A DNA stretch of 64,000 bases from Vicia villosa (taxonomy: Eukaryota; Streptophyta; Magnoliopsida; Fabales; Fabaceae). Positions 35,829-47,584 of this stretch are shown here, one piece after another. The notes under the pieces were generated by a model. That model did not search any database. It saw only the letters and a list, made by a program, of their open reading frames with translations, and was not told the origin of the DNA. The stretch is from positions 43,408,766-43,472,765 of the forward strand of contig NC_081185.1 of NCBI RefSeq assembly GCF_029867415.1, read 5' to 3'. The translations under genes and the position numbers were made by a program. Numbering within the stretch: the stretch's first letter is position 1; each line of letters starts with the position of its first letter.

Positions 35829-36312
35829 TGTAACACCCCATAAAATTCTTTATTTAATTTAATTAATTTTTTATTAAATATTAGAATTAAATTGAATTAT
35901 TTGAGAATATGGATGAAATAAGGCTAATGGGCCAGTGTTGCTAGTAGTAGTTGGGGGGTGTATCAGTTGCAAAGCCCTTTTCTAAAATAAAGTTATATTT
36001 TCATAAAAATAGAAAAGAGGAGTATTTTGTGAAAAGAGAACCAAAAGGGATAAGAGAAGATTGAACGTGAAATTGGGAGAAGAGCAAGTGCGAAGAGAAA
36101 GAGCATCCAAGAATTCGACATCGAGGTAAGGGGGGATTCTTCTCATTAACCTCTATTATGGGTATTATGAATGATTCGATTGAATTCGTATGTTAGGATT
36201 CCGAATTGGATTATATGTCAGTGTTTGGGGTTTTGGGATTTGTAGAACTTTAGGTTCAATTATGATGTATGATGCAATTGAGTTGTTGTGAATGATGTTT
36301 GATGTTGATTAC
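35829..36312 (+). repeat. 3' Tekay-type LTR, part 1
   Basis: Matches the 5' LTR from its start to GTTGATTAC, where the Athila-like element interrupts it. Part 2 is 43501-44939. Confidence 0.93.
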
Positions 36313-37746
36313 TGATCGGTCACCATTTCTAGTAAGTTTCCGCACCTTTTTCCGACCGAAATTCGTAATCTTGGTAATACTAAGTGGCATTGGCATATGT
36401 TTTTAAAGTGAGTTTCTTGTTTTTCGGTCGTATGGCTTTGTTGCATTTTAATGTGTTTTGAGTATTATAAAAGTGTCGTTTTATGCGCTGGTTGTTAGTT
36501 TGTTTTTGGCCAGGTTGATGCACGGGAGAGATAGAGACTTATGGCGCGCACAAATGGAAAAAGAAGCCGAAAAAGCCAAAGCTGAGGGCCACACGGGCAC
36601 CCGTGTGCATGCACACGGTCCGTGTCAAAAAGTGGCTAGAAAAGCAAGTTTGATGCAAAGACAGAGGTTTCACACGGGCACCCGTGTGCAGGCACACGGT
36701 CCGTGTGAAAAGATGCAGGGAACGTGTGTTTTTGGCCCAGGAGCAGAGAAACAACACGGGCGCCCGTGTGCAGCAACACGGCCCGTGTTGTTGAAGCGTG
36801 CTGATTTTATTTTCATTATTTTTCTCACCTGAAGGGGACCAGTAAGGGTATTTTTGGTACTTCAGTTTCAACCTGAATGGAAGCGAGTTATAAGAACAAC
36901 CTTAGGGCAAAGAGAAGGGGACTTTTTGACGTACGAAAGAATTGCAGAAGAAAGAGGAGAGCTCTCAAGGGTTTTGGAGAACAGAGATCTTCAAGAGCAA
37001 TTGCGATTGAAGATCAAAGCAATCCTATTTTCTTGTAATGTCTAATCTTCCTATTGTATTTTCTTTGAATATTATGAGCGGCTAAACCCCCCAATGCTAG
37101 GGGGTGTCCCTGAATTGCTATTGTCATTGAACCTAATTTCCTTTATGTTAGAGAATATTTATGTGTGTGAAATTATTTGATTGTGCAAAGTGCTTATTGC
37201 TCTATCTATCTGACAAATAGATTTTTGATTTACGGTTAAGGTTTAGGTCGGACAAACCACCTTATCGCTGTTGCAAAATTATATTACGATTGTTATTGCT
37301 TAGGAATGAGGATGCTTCGTAGTAACCATAATAATCTTGATAAATTATATTGCGCTTGATTACTTCTTGAATTGCTAAGGAATTAGGATACAAGAAAGTA
37401 TCAAAAGGTTTTCCTCTGAGGAATTAGGGAAGATAACTCTTGAGATTCGGTAATAGTTCATGTACATTGATATTTTATAACTAAGGATTAAGGGTCATTG
37501 CAAGGCAATTCATACACTCACCCTAGCATATTCTCTCATATTGTTTTAAAGTCACATTTACGTCTCTTATTGATTTGTTGTCATTTATCATTATTTCTAG
37601 TAAAACAACAAAACCCCCATGGTCTTTTGTTCAATTGAATCATTAAAATAACTTATATTTCCTACGCAGTCCACGAGATCGATATTTGGGATAAATCCTA
37701 TCATTACTACATCGGTAAAAATAGTACACTTGCTATTTTCCGATCA
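36313..37746 (+). repeat. 5' LTR of the Athila-like element
   Basis: Contains three blocks of inverted CACACGGGCACCCGTGTG-type motifs at about 36590-36795. The second LTR repeats them at about 42339-42545. Short open frames across these blocks (36458-36832 and 36539-36871 minus) are by-products. Confidence 0.93.
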
Positions 37747-37752
37747 AGTTTT

Positions 37753-37770
37753 TGGCGCCGTTGCCGGGGA
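37753..37770 (+). promoter_or_regulatory. Primer binding site, tRNA-Asp type
   Basis: TGGCGCCGTTGCCGGGGA six bases after the LTR, the sequence known from Athila-type elements. Confidence 0.85.
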
Positions 37771-37907
37771 CTGCCATAATATAAGTGATTAATAAGTCAA
37801 TTGAAATTTTGTTGCTCTGCAACTAAAATTCTATTTTTCTGCAATTTTTATTTTGATTTTATTTTTGTTATTATTTGTGCTTCCAATTAAGCATTGTCTA
37901 ATCTTGT

Positions 37908-40514
37908 ATGCGAGGTAAGGCCTCAGCTGAACTTCTTTTTGACGCAGAACCAGAAAGAACATTGCGAGCACGACTACGAGAAGTTAAGCGGAAAAGACTG
38001 GCATCGAAAGAGGGATCACCTATAGTTTCAGAATCGGAAGACGAAGAAGGACTATCTATTCCGTCCGAGCATTCAGAGTCTGAATCAGAACCTATGGCAG
38101 CGGATCCACCTCCTCCCGAGAGACTTTTAGGAGACTATGGAAGGGCTAATGCCCCGCTTGGAAGAATGACCATCGTAAACCAACCGGTCAATGTGGCACA
38201 CTTCCAACTCCATCCTTCAACTATCCGACAGTTGGAGAGCAAACCGTTTGCGGGAAGAATCAATGAAGATGCAAATAAGCATCTACAAAGATTCCTCACC
38301 ACAACAACATCATTGAAGATTGAAGGCCATTCTGAAGAAGCCAAGAGACTCGTGATGTTCCCATTTACTTTATCCGAAGATGCAGAAGAATGGTTTTACT
38401 CACTTCCAGCTGGAAGCATCACAACATGGCAACAGATGGAAACCGCCTTCTTGAATGAGTATTTCCCTGCTTCAGTCTTCATTCGAAAAAGATATGAAAT
38501 CGTGAATTTTAAGCAGAAAGAAGGGGAATCGCTGGGAGATGCATATAAAAGGTTCAAGAGGTGTTTGGTTGCTTGTCCTACTCATAACATGGACCCAACA
38601 GAGAAAATGCAGACTTTTGTTAATGGTCTACGAGTCAAGACAAAACAGCTGATAGACACTGCAGCCGGTGGCTCAACTAATTTTTCAACAGCCACTGGTA
38701 TCAAGAGAATCATAGAAGCTATTGCCGCTAACGAGCACATTGAGTTATATGACCGTGCAATGAGCCAACCGGAAGGTAAAATTGATTTGAAGCTTGTTGA
38801 TCAGGTGGTTAAAATGGAAGAACAAATTGCGGTTGAAGTAGAAAGAAGATTGAAGAAGATGAATATTGGTGAACAGAAAGTAGCACAAGTTGAGCCAGTC
38901 GCCTCAGTTGTATGTGAAATATGTAGTGGACCGCATTTTGCTATGCATTGTGTGGAAACGCAAGAACAAGTGGAACAGATTCATATGTTGAGGCAGAATA
39001 ATCCATACGCCAACACATATAATCCAGGATGGAAAAATCATCCTAATTTCGCATGGAAAGACCAACAAGGGAATATTCAAAAGCCGGGACCCAACCAATA
39101 TCAATCTCAAGCTCAGCCACATCAATACATACCTCCACAACAACCTCCATATCAACAACAATTCCAACATCATCCTCAACAATTTCAACAACAGGTACCA
39201 AAGAAAGAAGATTGGGAGATCGCTCTTGAAAAAGTGGCAACCCAAAACTCTCAGTTTCAAGAAGAGACAAGAGCCAACCTCAGGAACACCACGGATTCAA
39301 TTAAAAATCTTGAAGTTCAAATGGGTCAAATAGCACAACATCTCACTCTACAGGCACAAGGAAACTTTCCGAACGAAACTGTGAAAGATCAGAAAAATCA
39401 AGAGAAGATCAATGCTGTTACAACAAGGAGTAAAAAGGTGTTAGAATCGGAAAAAGAAAAAGAAGAGATAGATGACCCTATGGTGATAGAGGTAGATTTG
39501 GAAATAAGAGAGAACCCAAGAGAGCCAGAAGTGGTGATACCACCGGTTAAACCAGCTGAAGAAAAAATTAAAAAAGATGCTGAACCGGTAATTAAACTAC
39601 CCTTCCCTTCAAGAGTAACAAAGAAGAATTCAAAAGAGAAAGACTTTAAGAAGTTCACTAAATTGTTCAAAAGGTTAGAGGTGAATCTACCTTTTTTTGA
39701 AGCACTTGAACACATGCCTTTGTATAAGAAATTTATGAAGGAGGTGTTGGCGAAAAAGAGATCACTAGGAGGAGAACCAAAAATTGTAATCGAGAAGTGT
39801 GGTATAGTCTCTTCAGCAAGAAAGATCCCAATTAAGAGGAAAGACCCTGGGGCGGTGGCGATACCATGCACTATCAAGAATATAGCATTTAAAAAGGTAC
39901 TCCTCGATTCTGGTTCTAGTGTGAGTTTAATGCCTTTATCCATTTTCAAAAAGCTTGAATTAGAAAAGATTAGTGAAAGTAAGACACAGTTAAGGTTCGC
40001 CGATCACACCGTTAAGAAATCCTATGGGGTAGCTGAAGATGTACTAGTGGAAGTTGATAAGTTTGTTTTCCCTGTTGACTTCCACATCATGGACATTCCG
40101 GAAGATGAAGAAACTCCTATCCTTCTTGGGAGACCCTTTTTGTCAACAGGCCGCTGTAATTTTGACATTGAAAAAGGGACGCTAACGCTGAAATCATTTG
40201 ATGAAGAAGTAACCTTGAAGATGTTAGGAGTCAGGAAACATAGGTCAGATGTGAATGAGAAAACCTCAACTGGTATGACGGAAGGTGAACAAGAAGACAA
40301 AAATCTTAAAAATCTCCAAGAAAAAGTTTCTAGCATAGCCTCTATGATGGAACCAACTTATGTAGCTGTCAAAAGTCCTAAGAAAGCTGAAGAAGTAGAG
40401 AAAAATGTGGGAAGCAAATTGAAGAGAAAAGTTATCCAGGCTTTTCATCTTCATGAGTTCGCGGTTGCGGAAGTGGCAAGCAACAAGGTTTGGAAAAGGA
40501 AATACCCTCCATAA
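37908..40514 (+). CDS. Athila-like Gag-protease polyprotein
   Basis: An 868-codon intact frame; the ATG at 37908 is the first in frame. The gag core (FPFTLSEDAEEWFYSLPAGS, FLNEYFPASVFIRKRYEIVN, KEGESLGDAYKRFKRCL) is at about residues 150-225. A CEICSGPHFAMHC cluster is a partial zinc knuckle. A Gln/Pro-rich region lies at about residues 390-435, followed by charged linkers. The aspartic protease is at about residues 660-760: VLLDSGSSVSLMPLSIF active site and TPILLGRPFLSTGRCNFD. The protein assembles particles and processes itself. No polymerase follows. That an intact, long frame survives in a near-identical-LTR element suggests it can still make Gag. Confidence 0.9.
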   Translation: MRGKASAELLFDAEPERTLRARLREVKRKRLASKEGSPIVSESEDEEGLSIPSEHSESESEPMAADPPPPERLLGDYGRANAPLGRMTIVNQPVNVAHFQLHPSTIRQLESKPFAGRINEDANKHLQRFLTTTTSLKIEGHSEEAKRLVMFPFTLSEDAEEWFYSLPAGSITTWQQMETAFLNEYFPASVFIRKRYEIVNFKQKEGESLGDAYKRFKRCLVACPTHNMDPTEKMQTFVNGLRVKTKQLIDTAAGGSTNFSTATGIKRIIEAIAANEHIELYDRAMSQPEGKIDLKLVDQVVKMEEQIAVEVERRLKKMNIGEQKVAQVEPVASVVCEICSGPHFAMHCVETQEQVEQIHMLRQNNPYANTYNPGWKNHPNFAWKDQQGNIQKPGPNQYQSQAQPHQYIPPQQPPYQQQFQHHPQQFQQQVPKKEDWEIALEKVATQNSQFQEETRANLRNTTDSIKNLEVQMGQIAQHLTLQAQGNFPNETVKDQKNQEKINAVTTRSKKVLESEKEKEEIDDPMVIEVDLEIRENPREPEVVIPPVKPAEEKIKKDAEPVIKLPFPSRVTKKNSKEKDFKKFTKLFKRLEVNLPFFEALEHMPLYKKFMKEVLAKKRSLGGEPKIVIEKCGIVSSARKIPIKRKDPGAVAIPCTIKNIAFKKVLLDSGSSVSLMPLSIFKKLELEKISESKTQLRFADHTVKKSYGVAEDVLVEVDKFVFPVDFHIMDIPEDEETPILLGRPFLSTGRCNFDIEKGTLTLKSFDEEVTLKMLGVRKHRSDVNEKTSTGMTEGEQEDKNLKNLQEKVSSIASMMEPTYVAVKSPKKAEEVEKNVGSKLKRKVIQAFHLHEFAVAEVASNKVWKRKYPP

Positions 40515-42061
40515 TAAAGGGTAATGGACCGTCGAGCCATGCGACGTTAAACGAAGCGCTTCGTGGGAGGCAACCCACGGTTTTAATAATTAGTTTTTCT
40601 GTTTGTTTGTTTTATTTTCAGGAAATAAAAGAGAGCATCTCTAGTGGAAGCTAGGAAGTGATCATTGGAATGCAATACCTCTGTAAGCAACCTCTCCAAG
40701 GCTGGTTCTAAAACATTGAGGACAATGTTTAGTTCAAGTGTGGGGAGGTTCTTATTTTATTTGCTTTATTGCTTTGCTTTCCGTTTTGAATTCATAGTTT
40801 AGTTTGTTTAATTTGAACCATTTTCTTTTGTCTTTCTGTTATTGTGTTTATTTCAAGTTTGTAGTGCTGCCATGGTGTTACCAGGTTGGATACAAGTCGG
40901 AAGGGGGCAAATGAATAGATAGTGGTTGAACAACACATCTCACACTTGATCTCTACAGGCACCACGGAAGTTGACACAATCAAAGAGAAGAAGGTAGGAC
41001 GCAAAAAGTCAACACTGAACCAAGAGAGGAGTATGGTGTACTTTAGATGAAAGGAAACTGCAGGACACCAATAGCACCTCGAAGCATGCAAGCTTAACCG
41101 ACCCGGTGAGATTTCAGAGCCAAATTCATAACTCCACATAAGAGTCCAGTCAGGTATGGCACTATTCACTTTGATTTTGTGTATGTTCTCATAACACAAG
41201 CACACTACGAGAGCGCACACTGAGACAAGTTTTTTCGTAACCCCGAGCCTTTCTAGCTATCCTGTATGCATGATATCCATCGTCAACCCCCTTTGAGCCG
41301 TAATGTTTGTTTTGTTCATTGTTGTTATTCTCGTTACCACCCACATATTTACTATTCATGTTATCGCTCGGCATTAATGTTATTCTCTTGAAAGACACGA
41401 AAGAATCTAAGTGTGGGGTTGTAAACCATTGAGAAAAGGGCAAGAAAAAAATAGAAAGAAAAAAAAAAGATGAATGTTGAACTTGTGAAAATCCAAAGAG
41501 AAAGTTTGAAAAACAAAAGGAAGAAAAAATCCTTAACCCTTGCCCACGTATATGAAAGACCATGTGAATGACTCTAAAAAGCTAAAAACAAGATGTCGAA
41601 GGTCTTAACCCCATTCTTACGATTCAAACCACTAAGAGTAGAAATGTGAACCCAACATAAATGCCGAGCACCAAAACCATTTGTTATCCCATTCCTTGTT
41701 ACCCCACCAAACCCAAGCCACGTTACAACCCTAAGACCTCATGAAGTGTGTGTAATCTGTGTGTGTAGTGATTAGAGAATATATTCAAAGTTAAAAGTAA
41801 TATGCATGCCTTGGTACTATGAGTGTAGACACTTTAACCTGGAGAGATTTTGTGAGAGTGTGAAAAGCTTGCAGGTGAAAACGTGCTCGAAAGTGATAAT
41901 GCAGTTGATAGTTTGAAGAAGGAAACCAGAAACTCGATTGCTAAGTGAAGGAATCTTGCGAAAAACCTGATTGTGTTGTGGAGAAAAGAATCTCGTCAGG
42001 TGACCTCTGTTTTGCCTCGATACATCACTTGAGGACAAGCAATGAGATAAGTGTGGGGTTG
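40515..42061 (+). other. Athila-like 3' untranslated region
   Basis: About 1.5 kb with no polymerase motif. A CGTTAAACGAAGCGCTTCGTGGGAGG region at about 40548-40573 contains the dyad CGAAGCGCTTCG. GTGTGGGG phrases recur, the last just before the 3' LTR as a purine tract. Confidence 0.55.
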
Positions 42062-43495
42062 TGATCGGTCACCATTTCTAGTAAGTTTCCGCACCTTTTT
42101 CCGACCGAAATTCGTAATCTTGGTAATACTAAGTGGCATTGGCATATGTTTTTAAAGTGAGTTTCTTGTTTTTCGGTCGTATGGCTTTGTTGCATTTTAA
42201 TGTGTTTTGAGTATTATAAAAGTGTCGTTTTATGCGCTGGTTGTTAGTTTGTTTTTGGCCAGGTTGATGCACGGGAGAGATAGAGACTTATGGCGCGCAC
42301 AAATGGAAAAAGAAGCCGAAAAAGCCAAAGCTGAGGGCCACACGGGCACCCGTGTGCATGCACACGGTCCGTGTCAAAAAGTGGCTAGAAAAGAAAGTTT
42401 GATGCAAAGACAGAGGTTTCACACGGGCACCCGTGTGCAGGCACACGGTCCGTGTGAAAAGATGCAGGGAACGTGTGTTTTTGGCCCAGGAGCAGAGAAA
42501 CAACACGGGCGCCCGTGTGCAGCAACACGGCCCGTGTTGTTGAAGCGTGCTGATTTTATTTTCATTATTTTTCTCACCTGAAGGGGACCAGTAAGGGTAT
42601 TTTTGGTACTTCAGTTTCAACCTGAATGGAAGCGAGTTATAAGAACAACCTTAGGGCAAAGAGAAGGGGACTTTTTGACGTACGAAAGAATTGCAGAAGA
42701 AAGAGGAGAGCTCTCAAGGGTTTTGGAGAACAGAGATCTTCAAGAGCAATTGCGATTGAAGATCAAAGCAATCCTATTTTCTTGTAATGTCTAATCTTCC
42801 TATTGTATTTTCTTTGAATATTATGAGCGGCTAAACCCCCCAATGCTAGGGGGTGTCCCTGAATTGCTATTGTCATTGAACCTAATTTCCTTTATGTTAG
42901 AGAATATTTATGTGTGTGAAATTATTTGATTGTGCAAAGTGCTTATTGCTCTATCTATCTGACAAATAGATTTTTGATTTACGGTTAAGGTTTAGGTCGG
43001 ACAAACCACCTTATCGCTGTTGCAAAATTATATTACGATTGTTATTGCTTAGGAATGAGGATGCTTCGTAGTAACCATAATAATCTTGATAAATTATATT
43101 GCGCTTGATTACTTCTTGAATTGCTAAGGAATTAGGATACAAGAAAGTATCAAAAGGTTTTCCTCTGAGGAATTAGGGAAGATAACTCTTGAGATTCGGT
43201 AATAGTTCATGTACATTGATATTTTATAACTAAGGATTAAGGGTCATTGCAAGGCAATTCATACACTCACCCTAGCATATTCTCTCATATTGTTTTAAAG
43301 TCACATTTACGTCTCTTATTGATTTGTTGTCATTTATCATTATTTCTAGTAAAACAACAAAACCCCCATGGTCTTTTGTTCAATTGAATCATTAAAATAA
43401 CTTATATTTCCTACGCAGTCCACGAGATCGATATTTGGGATAAATCCTATCATTACTTCATCGGTAAAAATAGTACACTTGCTATTTTCTGATCA
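42062..43495 (+). repeat. 3' LTR of the Athila-like element
   Basis: Nearly identical to 36313-37746. Three differences are visible: the AAAAGAAAG position near 42393, CATTACTTC near 43455, and TTTTCTGATCA at the end. Confidence 0.94.
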
Positions 43496-43500
43496 ATTAC

Positions 43501-44939
43501 TGATGTTAATACCTGTTAGAAGTATGTATAAATGTGCATTTTCGTGCTGTGATGAGATTTTGGACGTGTTGAGATGATTGGGTTCGCACTTGGGATGAAA
43601 ACAGTGCTGCAGAAAAGTGATTTTTCTGCTATATCAGTAATGTAACCGGTTACATGAGGGAAGTAACCGATTACATGGTCTCAAACAGGCGAAGAACTGC
43701 ATTTCGCGATGATGTAACCGGTTACATCATTTAGGTAACCGGTTACCACTGGGCGAAATTGAAAAATAAAAGTTACTGTCAGTGATGTAACCGGTTACAT
43801 CATTCAGGTAACCGGTTACCACTGAAGCTTTTTGGAAAAATACTCATTTTAAATATCCGTAACTTTTAAACCGTTAATCCTTTTTGTACGCCGTTTCGAG
43901 TACCTGGTAGATGGATTAATGCCCTATTTTATGATGTATATTAGGGGATTATAATTTAAAAATCATTTTGTTGGTTTTGTGGATTGTGTTTGGTGATCGT
44001 TTAAGTAATGGTACGAACATGCTATGCGGTGTTTCTAGCTATTACGATTGATGAGATGATAATATTTTTGTGGTGTTAAATGTATTATGTCGTAGTGAAT
44101 ATCAAATGGTTGTGATATTATTATGCTTGTATGTTGTGATATGAATGATTATGAATTGTTGGTGGATGTAAATGATGAGCATGTCGTGGTTGATGCATGC
44201 ATTTCATAATCATGTTGTGGGTGTATCCCTTATGGTGGTGGGACAGCGGTAGCTAATTCCCATTGTGTGGAATTAGTGAGAGAAGTAGCCGAATCTTTAT
44301 GGTGGTGGATCGGTGAGATGGGTTATCCCATGATTGGTACCACATGCATTAGTTGCATTGCATTAGGTTGTTGTGTATAATTGTAACATGAATGGAAGTT
44401 GTCCAATGTTGCAATTTGTGTGTATTTTGGTATGAATGACTGTATTTGATAAATGTTGCTATGCGATCTGAATATAATTGATTTGGGTGAATAATGTATG
44501 GATGAAGTTGTACTCTTTATATTCCTATAACATTTGTTAATGCGAATGAAACTCACCCTTACTGTTGTTATTTTTCAGATTGAGGAGTAGCTTGTGTACT
44601 TGGTGAGGATTAGCTCGTCAAGTAGTTCGTTAGAGTCATTTGGGTCTGTGTCATGCTCTGGTCGTGTAACACCGGGAACGTTATTTTAGAGTTGGCTGAT
44701 AAACTTCTGTTTTGTTTATGGTTTATGGTTGAATTATGAGTCTATGACTCCGGTTGTTTGATTATTCAGTTGTTAAGAATATTCCGCTGTGTTAATATGC
44801 TACCTGAATAATTTTGGTTTATCGTTCCTTATATGGCATGACATGAATGTTTATTTATTTTATTGGAGTTGTAATGCCCTTTCTCATGTTTTACTCTGAT
44901 TTTTGAAAAAATTTCCGCGGGGTTTAGAAGGGTGTTACA
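43501..44939 (+). repeat. 3' Tekay-type LTR, part 2
   Basis: Resumes TGATGTTAATACC after the ATTAC duplicate and ends GGGTGTTACA, followed by TCATT. Confidence 0.93.
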
Positions 44940-44944
44940 TCATT

Positions 44945-45826
44945 GTCACCGATCGGGACAATGCTTTGATGAATGCGGTCGATACCGTCTTCCCGACATC
45001 TACCGCTTTACTTTGCCGGTATCACATAACTTGCAACGTGAGAAGCAAGTTGAAACCCGCGGTTGGGACAAAAGATAGGCCGGATGAAAATGGTAAAGTT
45101 GTCAAATCCGGTGTTGTGGTTGATAGGATAATGGCGGCATGGAGGGAAATTTTGGATGCATACTCCGAAGAGGTGTATACCGAGAAATTGGTACACTTTA
45201 GGTCTTTGTGTGGTTCCATTAAGACCTTTTGTCATTACGTCGAATCCACCATTCTTGACAAAGTTAGAGAAAAAGTCGTGTGCGCTTGGACAAATCGGGT
45301 TAGACATCTTGGTTGCACCACGACTAACCGAGTTGAATCCGCACATGCGGTCTTCAAGAGGTGGTTGGGTGATAGCAAGGGAGATTTGTGTCGGGGATGG
45401 GACACCGTGAACCAAATGCTTGAAAATCAACACAATGAAATTCAAACATCGTTCGGTCGGAGCAAGACGGTTATGGAACACCAGTATAAGGGCCAAATTC
45501 TATTCTCCCAATTGATTTACAACATATCTCGAACGGGTTTGAATTTTTTGTTTCATGAAGCTAAGCGGTCGGAGACCACGGGGACGAATAGTTCATTATG
45601 TGGGTGCACCATTAGAACTACATACGGCCTTCCGTGTGCTTGTATAATTTCAAAAAAGAAGAAGTTGAATTCACCAATACGCATGGATGAGGTAGCCGAC
45701 CATTGGAAGAAACTTCGTTTTGATGATTTTGCCCCGCCGAAGGAAAATGACTCCAAAATCACCATCTCCGACGAGTTGGAAGTGAGAAGTTTGCTAAAGC
45801 GGACGACACAACAAAAATGCACATAA
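44945..45826 (+). pseudogene. MULE transposase, C-terminal half
   Basis: Continues directly from 29357 once the Tekay-type element and one TCATT are removed. VTDRDNALMNAV holds the second catalytic Asp. Then come LLCRYHITCNVRSKLKP, NRVESAHAVFKRWLGDSKGD and the SWIM-like CGCTIRTTYGLPCACII near the C-terminus. A frame change near 45815 and a stop separate it from the OTU frame that follows; the two are probably one long ancestral fusion. The protein would act in the nucleus at the element ends. Confidence 0.87.
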
Positions 45827-45834
45827 AAGAATAA

Positions 45835-46743
45835 TTGCGAAAGATCGCATTTCCGGAAACCACCGATTTGAAACCGCCATCTCAACCGGTTAAAACGAAA
45901 GGTGCACCGAAAAAGTCCAAAATTACACAAGATGACACGTCAACAAAACGATCTCCTTCCTACTTTGAACATGTTGATGCATCGTTTCCGGAAATTCATG
46001 AGACACCGAAGTTTAAGTGTAGTGGTAACAAAGGAGCCCGTATTTCGAAGCCACCTCGCACACTGCCGATCAAAAAATCACCAATTGTCTACATTGATGA
46101 GATGCCACTTTTTATGCACAAATATATCGATAAAATCGTTGATGTTGGAGGCGACGGCAATTGTGGATATCGGGCCGTTGCGGGTTTGCTCGGTAAAGGG
46201 GAAAATAATCACACTTTAGTCCGACGGGAACTCATTGCGGAGTTGACTTCGTATCGGGACATCTACGGCCGACTATATGAAAATCAAGAAAAGTTTGCAA
46301 AAATTCATGATGCACTTGTTCCATCACTTACCGGTATCGCTCCGGTTTCGAAGTGGATGTCATTCCCCGAGATGGGTCATCTAATAGCAAGTGCATATGA
46401 TATGGTGTGCGTCGATTTGACGAGGTTTGGACTAAGTGAGACTTTCTTTCCACTTCATAGTCGACCGCCGTTGGACGCGTCGGGCCGCATCATATGCATC
46501 GGGTATCTACGATCGCGGCACTTCGTTCAAGTGTTTTTGAAACCGGGTTGTCCTATACCGGCTACTTCTTGTCAATGGACGGCACATCGTTCAAATGAGG
46601 CAGAGACTTGGCCGGATCCGTTCGTTTCGAGAATGGCGGAGTTTGAAGAAATGATGAGCAAAGAGCGCGAGCAAAATAGAGAGCGGTCGAAGAACGTGCC
46701 TATTTTGGACTTAGGATCCACCGATTGGTTCGGTGAATTTTAG
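45835..46743 (+). pseudogene. OTU-domain cysteine protease attached to the MULE transposase
   Basis: The open frame begins at a TTG immediately after a TAA, so no true start is seen. The N-terminal 90 residues are a basic/proline linker. The OTU fold begins at about residue 100: VDVGGDGNCGYRAVAGLLG has the Asp and Cys of the catalytic box (DGNCGYRA), and HFVQVFLKPGCPIP near residue 230 supplies the conserved His region. OTU proteases remove ubiquitin. The transposase frame ends 9 bp upstream; an extra base and one nonsense codon appear to split a transposase-OTU fusion. Function in transposition is unproven. Confidence 0.83.
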
Positions 46744-47118
46744 TTCGTTCCGGATCGTTTTTGTTTGTAACGATCATTTTTTGTATGTATTGTTGTTTAT
46801 CATGTAAAATCGGACCGATTCAATACATATATAATATAAGTATGTTTTATGTCATCTTTGTCTAATTTATGTTTAATGTCAATTCCATTTGTTCAATTTA
46901 CACAACACACTAAGCAATCAACAAAATGTAAAATTTATGTCTGTTTCTGCATAATTCGGAAATGAACTTCCGAAATATACATGTCTGCCTCCTATTTTCG
47001 AAAGTTCATTTCCGAAATGTCCCCTGAGGCAGGATAAGGTTTGTTGGGCCATCAATGCTCCAATAAGTCTATAAATACTACACACTCTTCTTCATCCTCT
47101 TCACACCACAAAACACAA
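46744..47118 (+). other. MULE spacer with two palindromes
   Basis: No gene. Holds the 20-bp dyads at 46955 and 46997. An ATAAATACTACAC segment near 47081 may be a promoter for the small ORF downstream. Confidence 0.5.
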
Positions 47119-47490
47119 ATGACACAAACCTACCCCCACCTAGCATTCGTCTACTTTGAAACCGGCTACCCGATGCCGTTCCAATTTCGCTTCTCGCGCG
47201 ACACGCCGTTTGCGGAGTTGATACCGTCGCTTAACACGCTTTTGCGCTATCCCGAGAATCGAAAGGTTGTCAAGCTCGAGTACCGCTCGCCATCGCTTAA
47301 CGACGAGGGAGGCATTAAGTTCACACCTTTTGAGATCAAGAACGACGAAGATTTAGCGGTTTTGTGGACAACGTTCGACCGATTTTCTTCGAAAGGCCCG
47401 ATCGAGTTGGACGCGAAACTTCAAAGATCGGCGGACGACGTTATCAAAATGTTGACTCATCCCCACCTACCCGTGTTCAACAATATGTAA
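47119..47490 (+). CDS. Small MULE-associated ORF, PB1-like
   Basis: The ATG at 47119 (MTQTYPHLAFVYFETGYPMP) opens 123 codons with no stop. The open frame extends upstream to 47041 but without ATG. The pattern FQFRFSRDTPFAELIPSL, then KLEYRSPSL, then FEIKNDEDLAVLWTTFDRF resembles a PB1/ubiquitin-like fold, including the acidic NDEDL turn. PB1 domains pair proteins together; a partner here could be the transposase or OTU protein. GC content is higher than its surroundings, as expected for coding DNA. The family assignment is by eye only. Confidence 0.6.
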   Translation: MTQTYPHLAFVYFETGYPMPFQFRFSRDTPFAELIPSLNTLLRYPENRKVVKLEYRSPSLNDEGGIKFTPFEIKNDEDLAVLWTTFDRFSSKGPIELDAKLQRSADDVIKMLTHPHLPVFNNM

Positions 47491-47584
47491 CTTTAATTTT
47501 CAGTAATATTATCGTTGTAATCTTCACCCGATTAAATAAAGCGAATCGTTGTTGTTTTTCATTTTTCTTCTGTCCAGACATAAA

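Larger units (their letters stand above)
36313..43495 (+). mobile_element. Athila-like gag-protease-only retrotransposon
   Basis: Equal 1434-bp LTRs at 36313-37746 and 42062-43495, starting TGATCGG and ending GATCA. ATTAC flanks both sides (36308-36312, 43496-43500). The primer site matches the tRNA-Asp type known from Athila. Only three LTR differences were seen by eye (about 0.2%), so the insertion is very recent. It carries gag and protease but no reverse transcriptase or integrase, so it must have moved with help from another element. Confidence 0.93.
29358..44939 (+). mobile_element. Ty3-gypsy chromovirus, Tekay type, with nested insert
   Basis: LTRs are 29358-31283 (1926 bp) and 35829-36312 plus 43501-44939. 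TCATT flanks both sides (29353-29357, 44940-44944). The order is gag, protease, reverse transcriptase, RNase H, integrase, chromodomain. Removing it and one duplicate restores the transposase frame. LTR differences are about 1% by eye. One frameshift breaks the polymerase. Confidence 0.95.

Noticed and set aside
36458..36871. Two overlapping open frames in the Athila-like LTR
   Set aside because: They cover the palindrome blocks, recur identically in both LTRs (42207-42620), and look like no protein.
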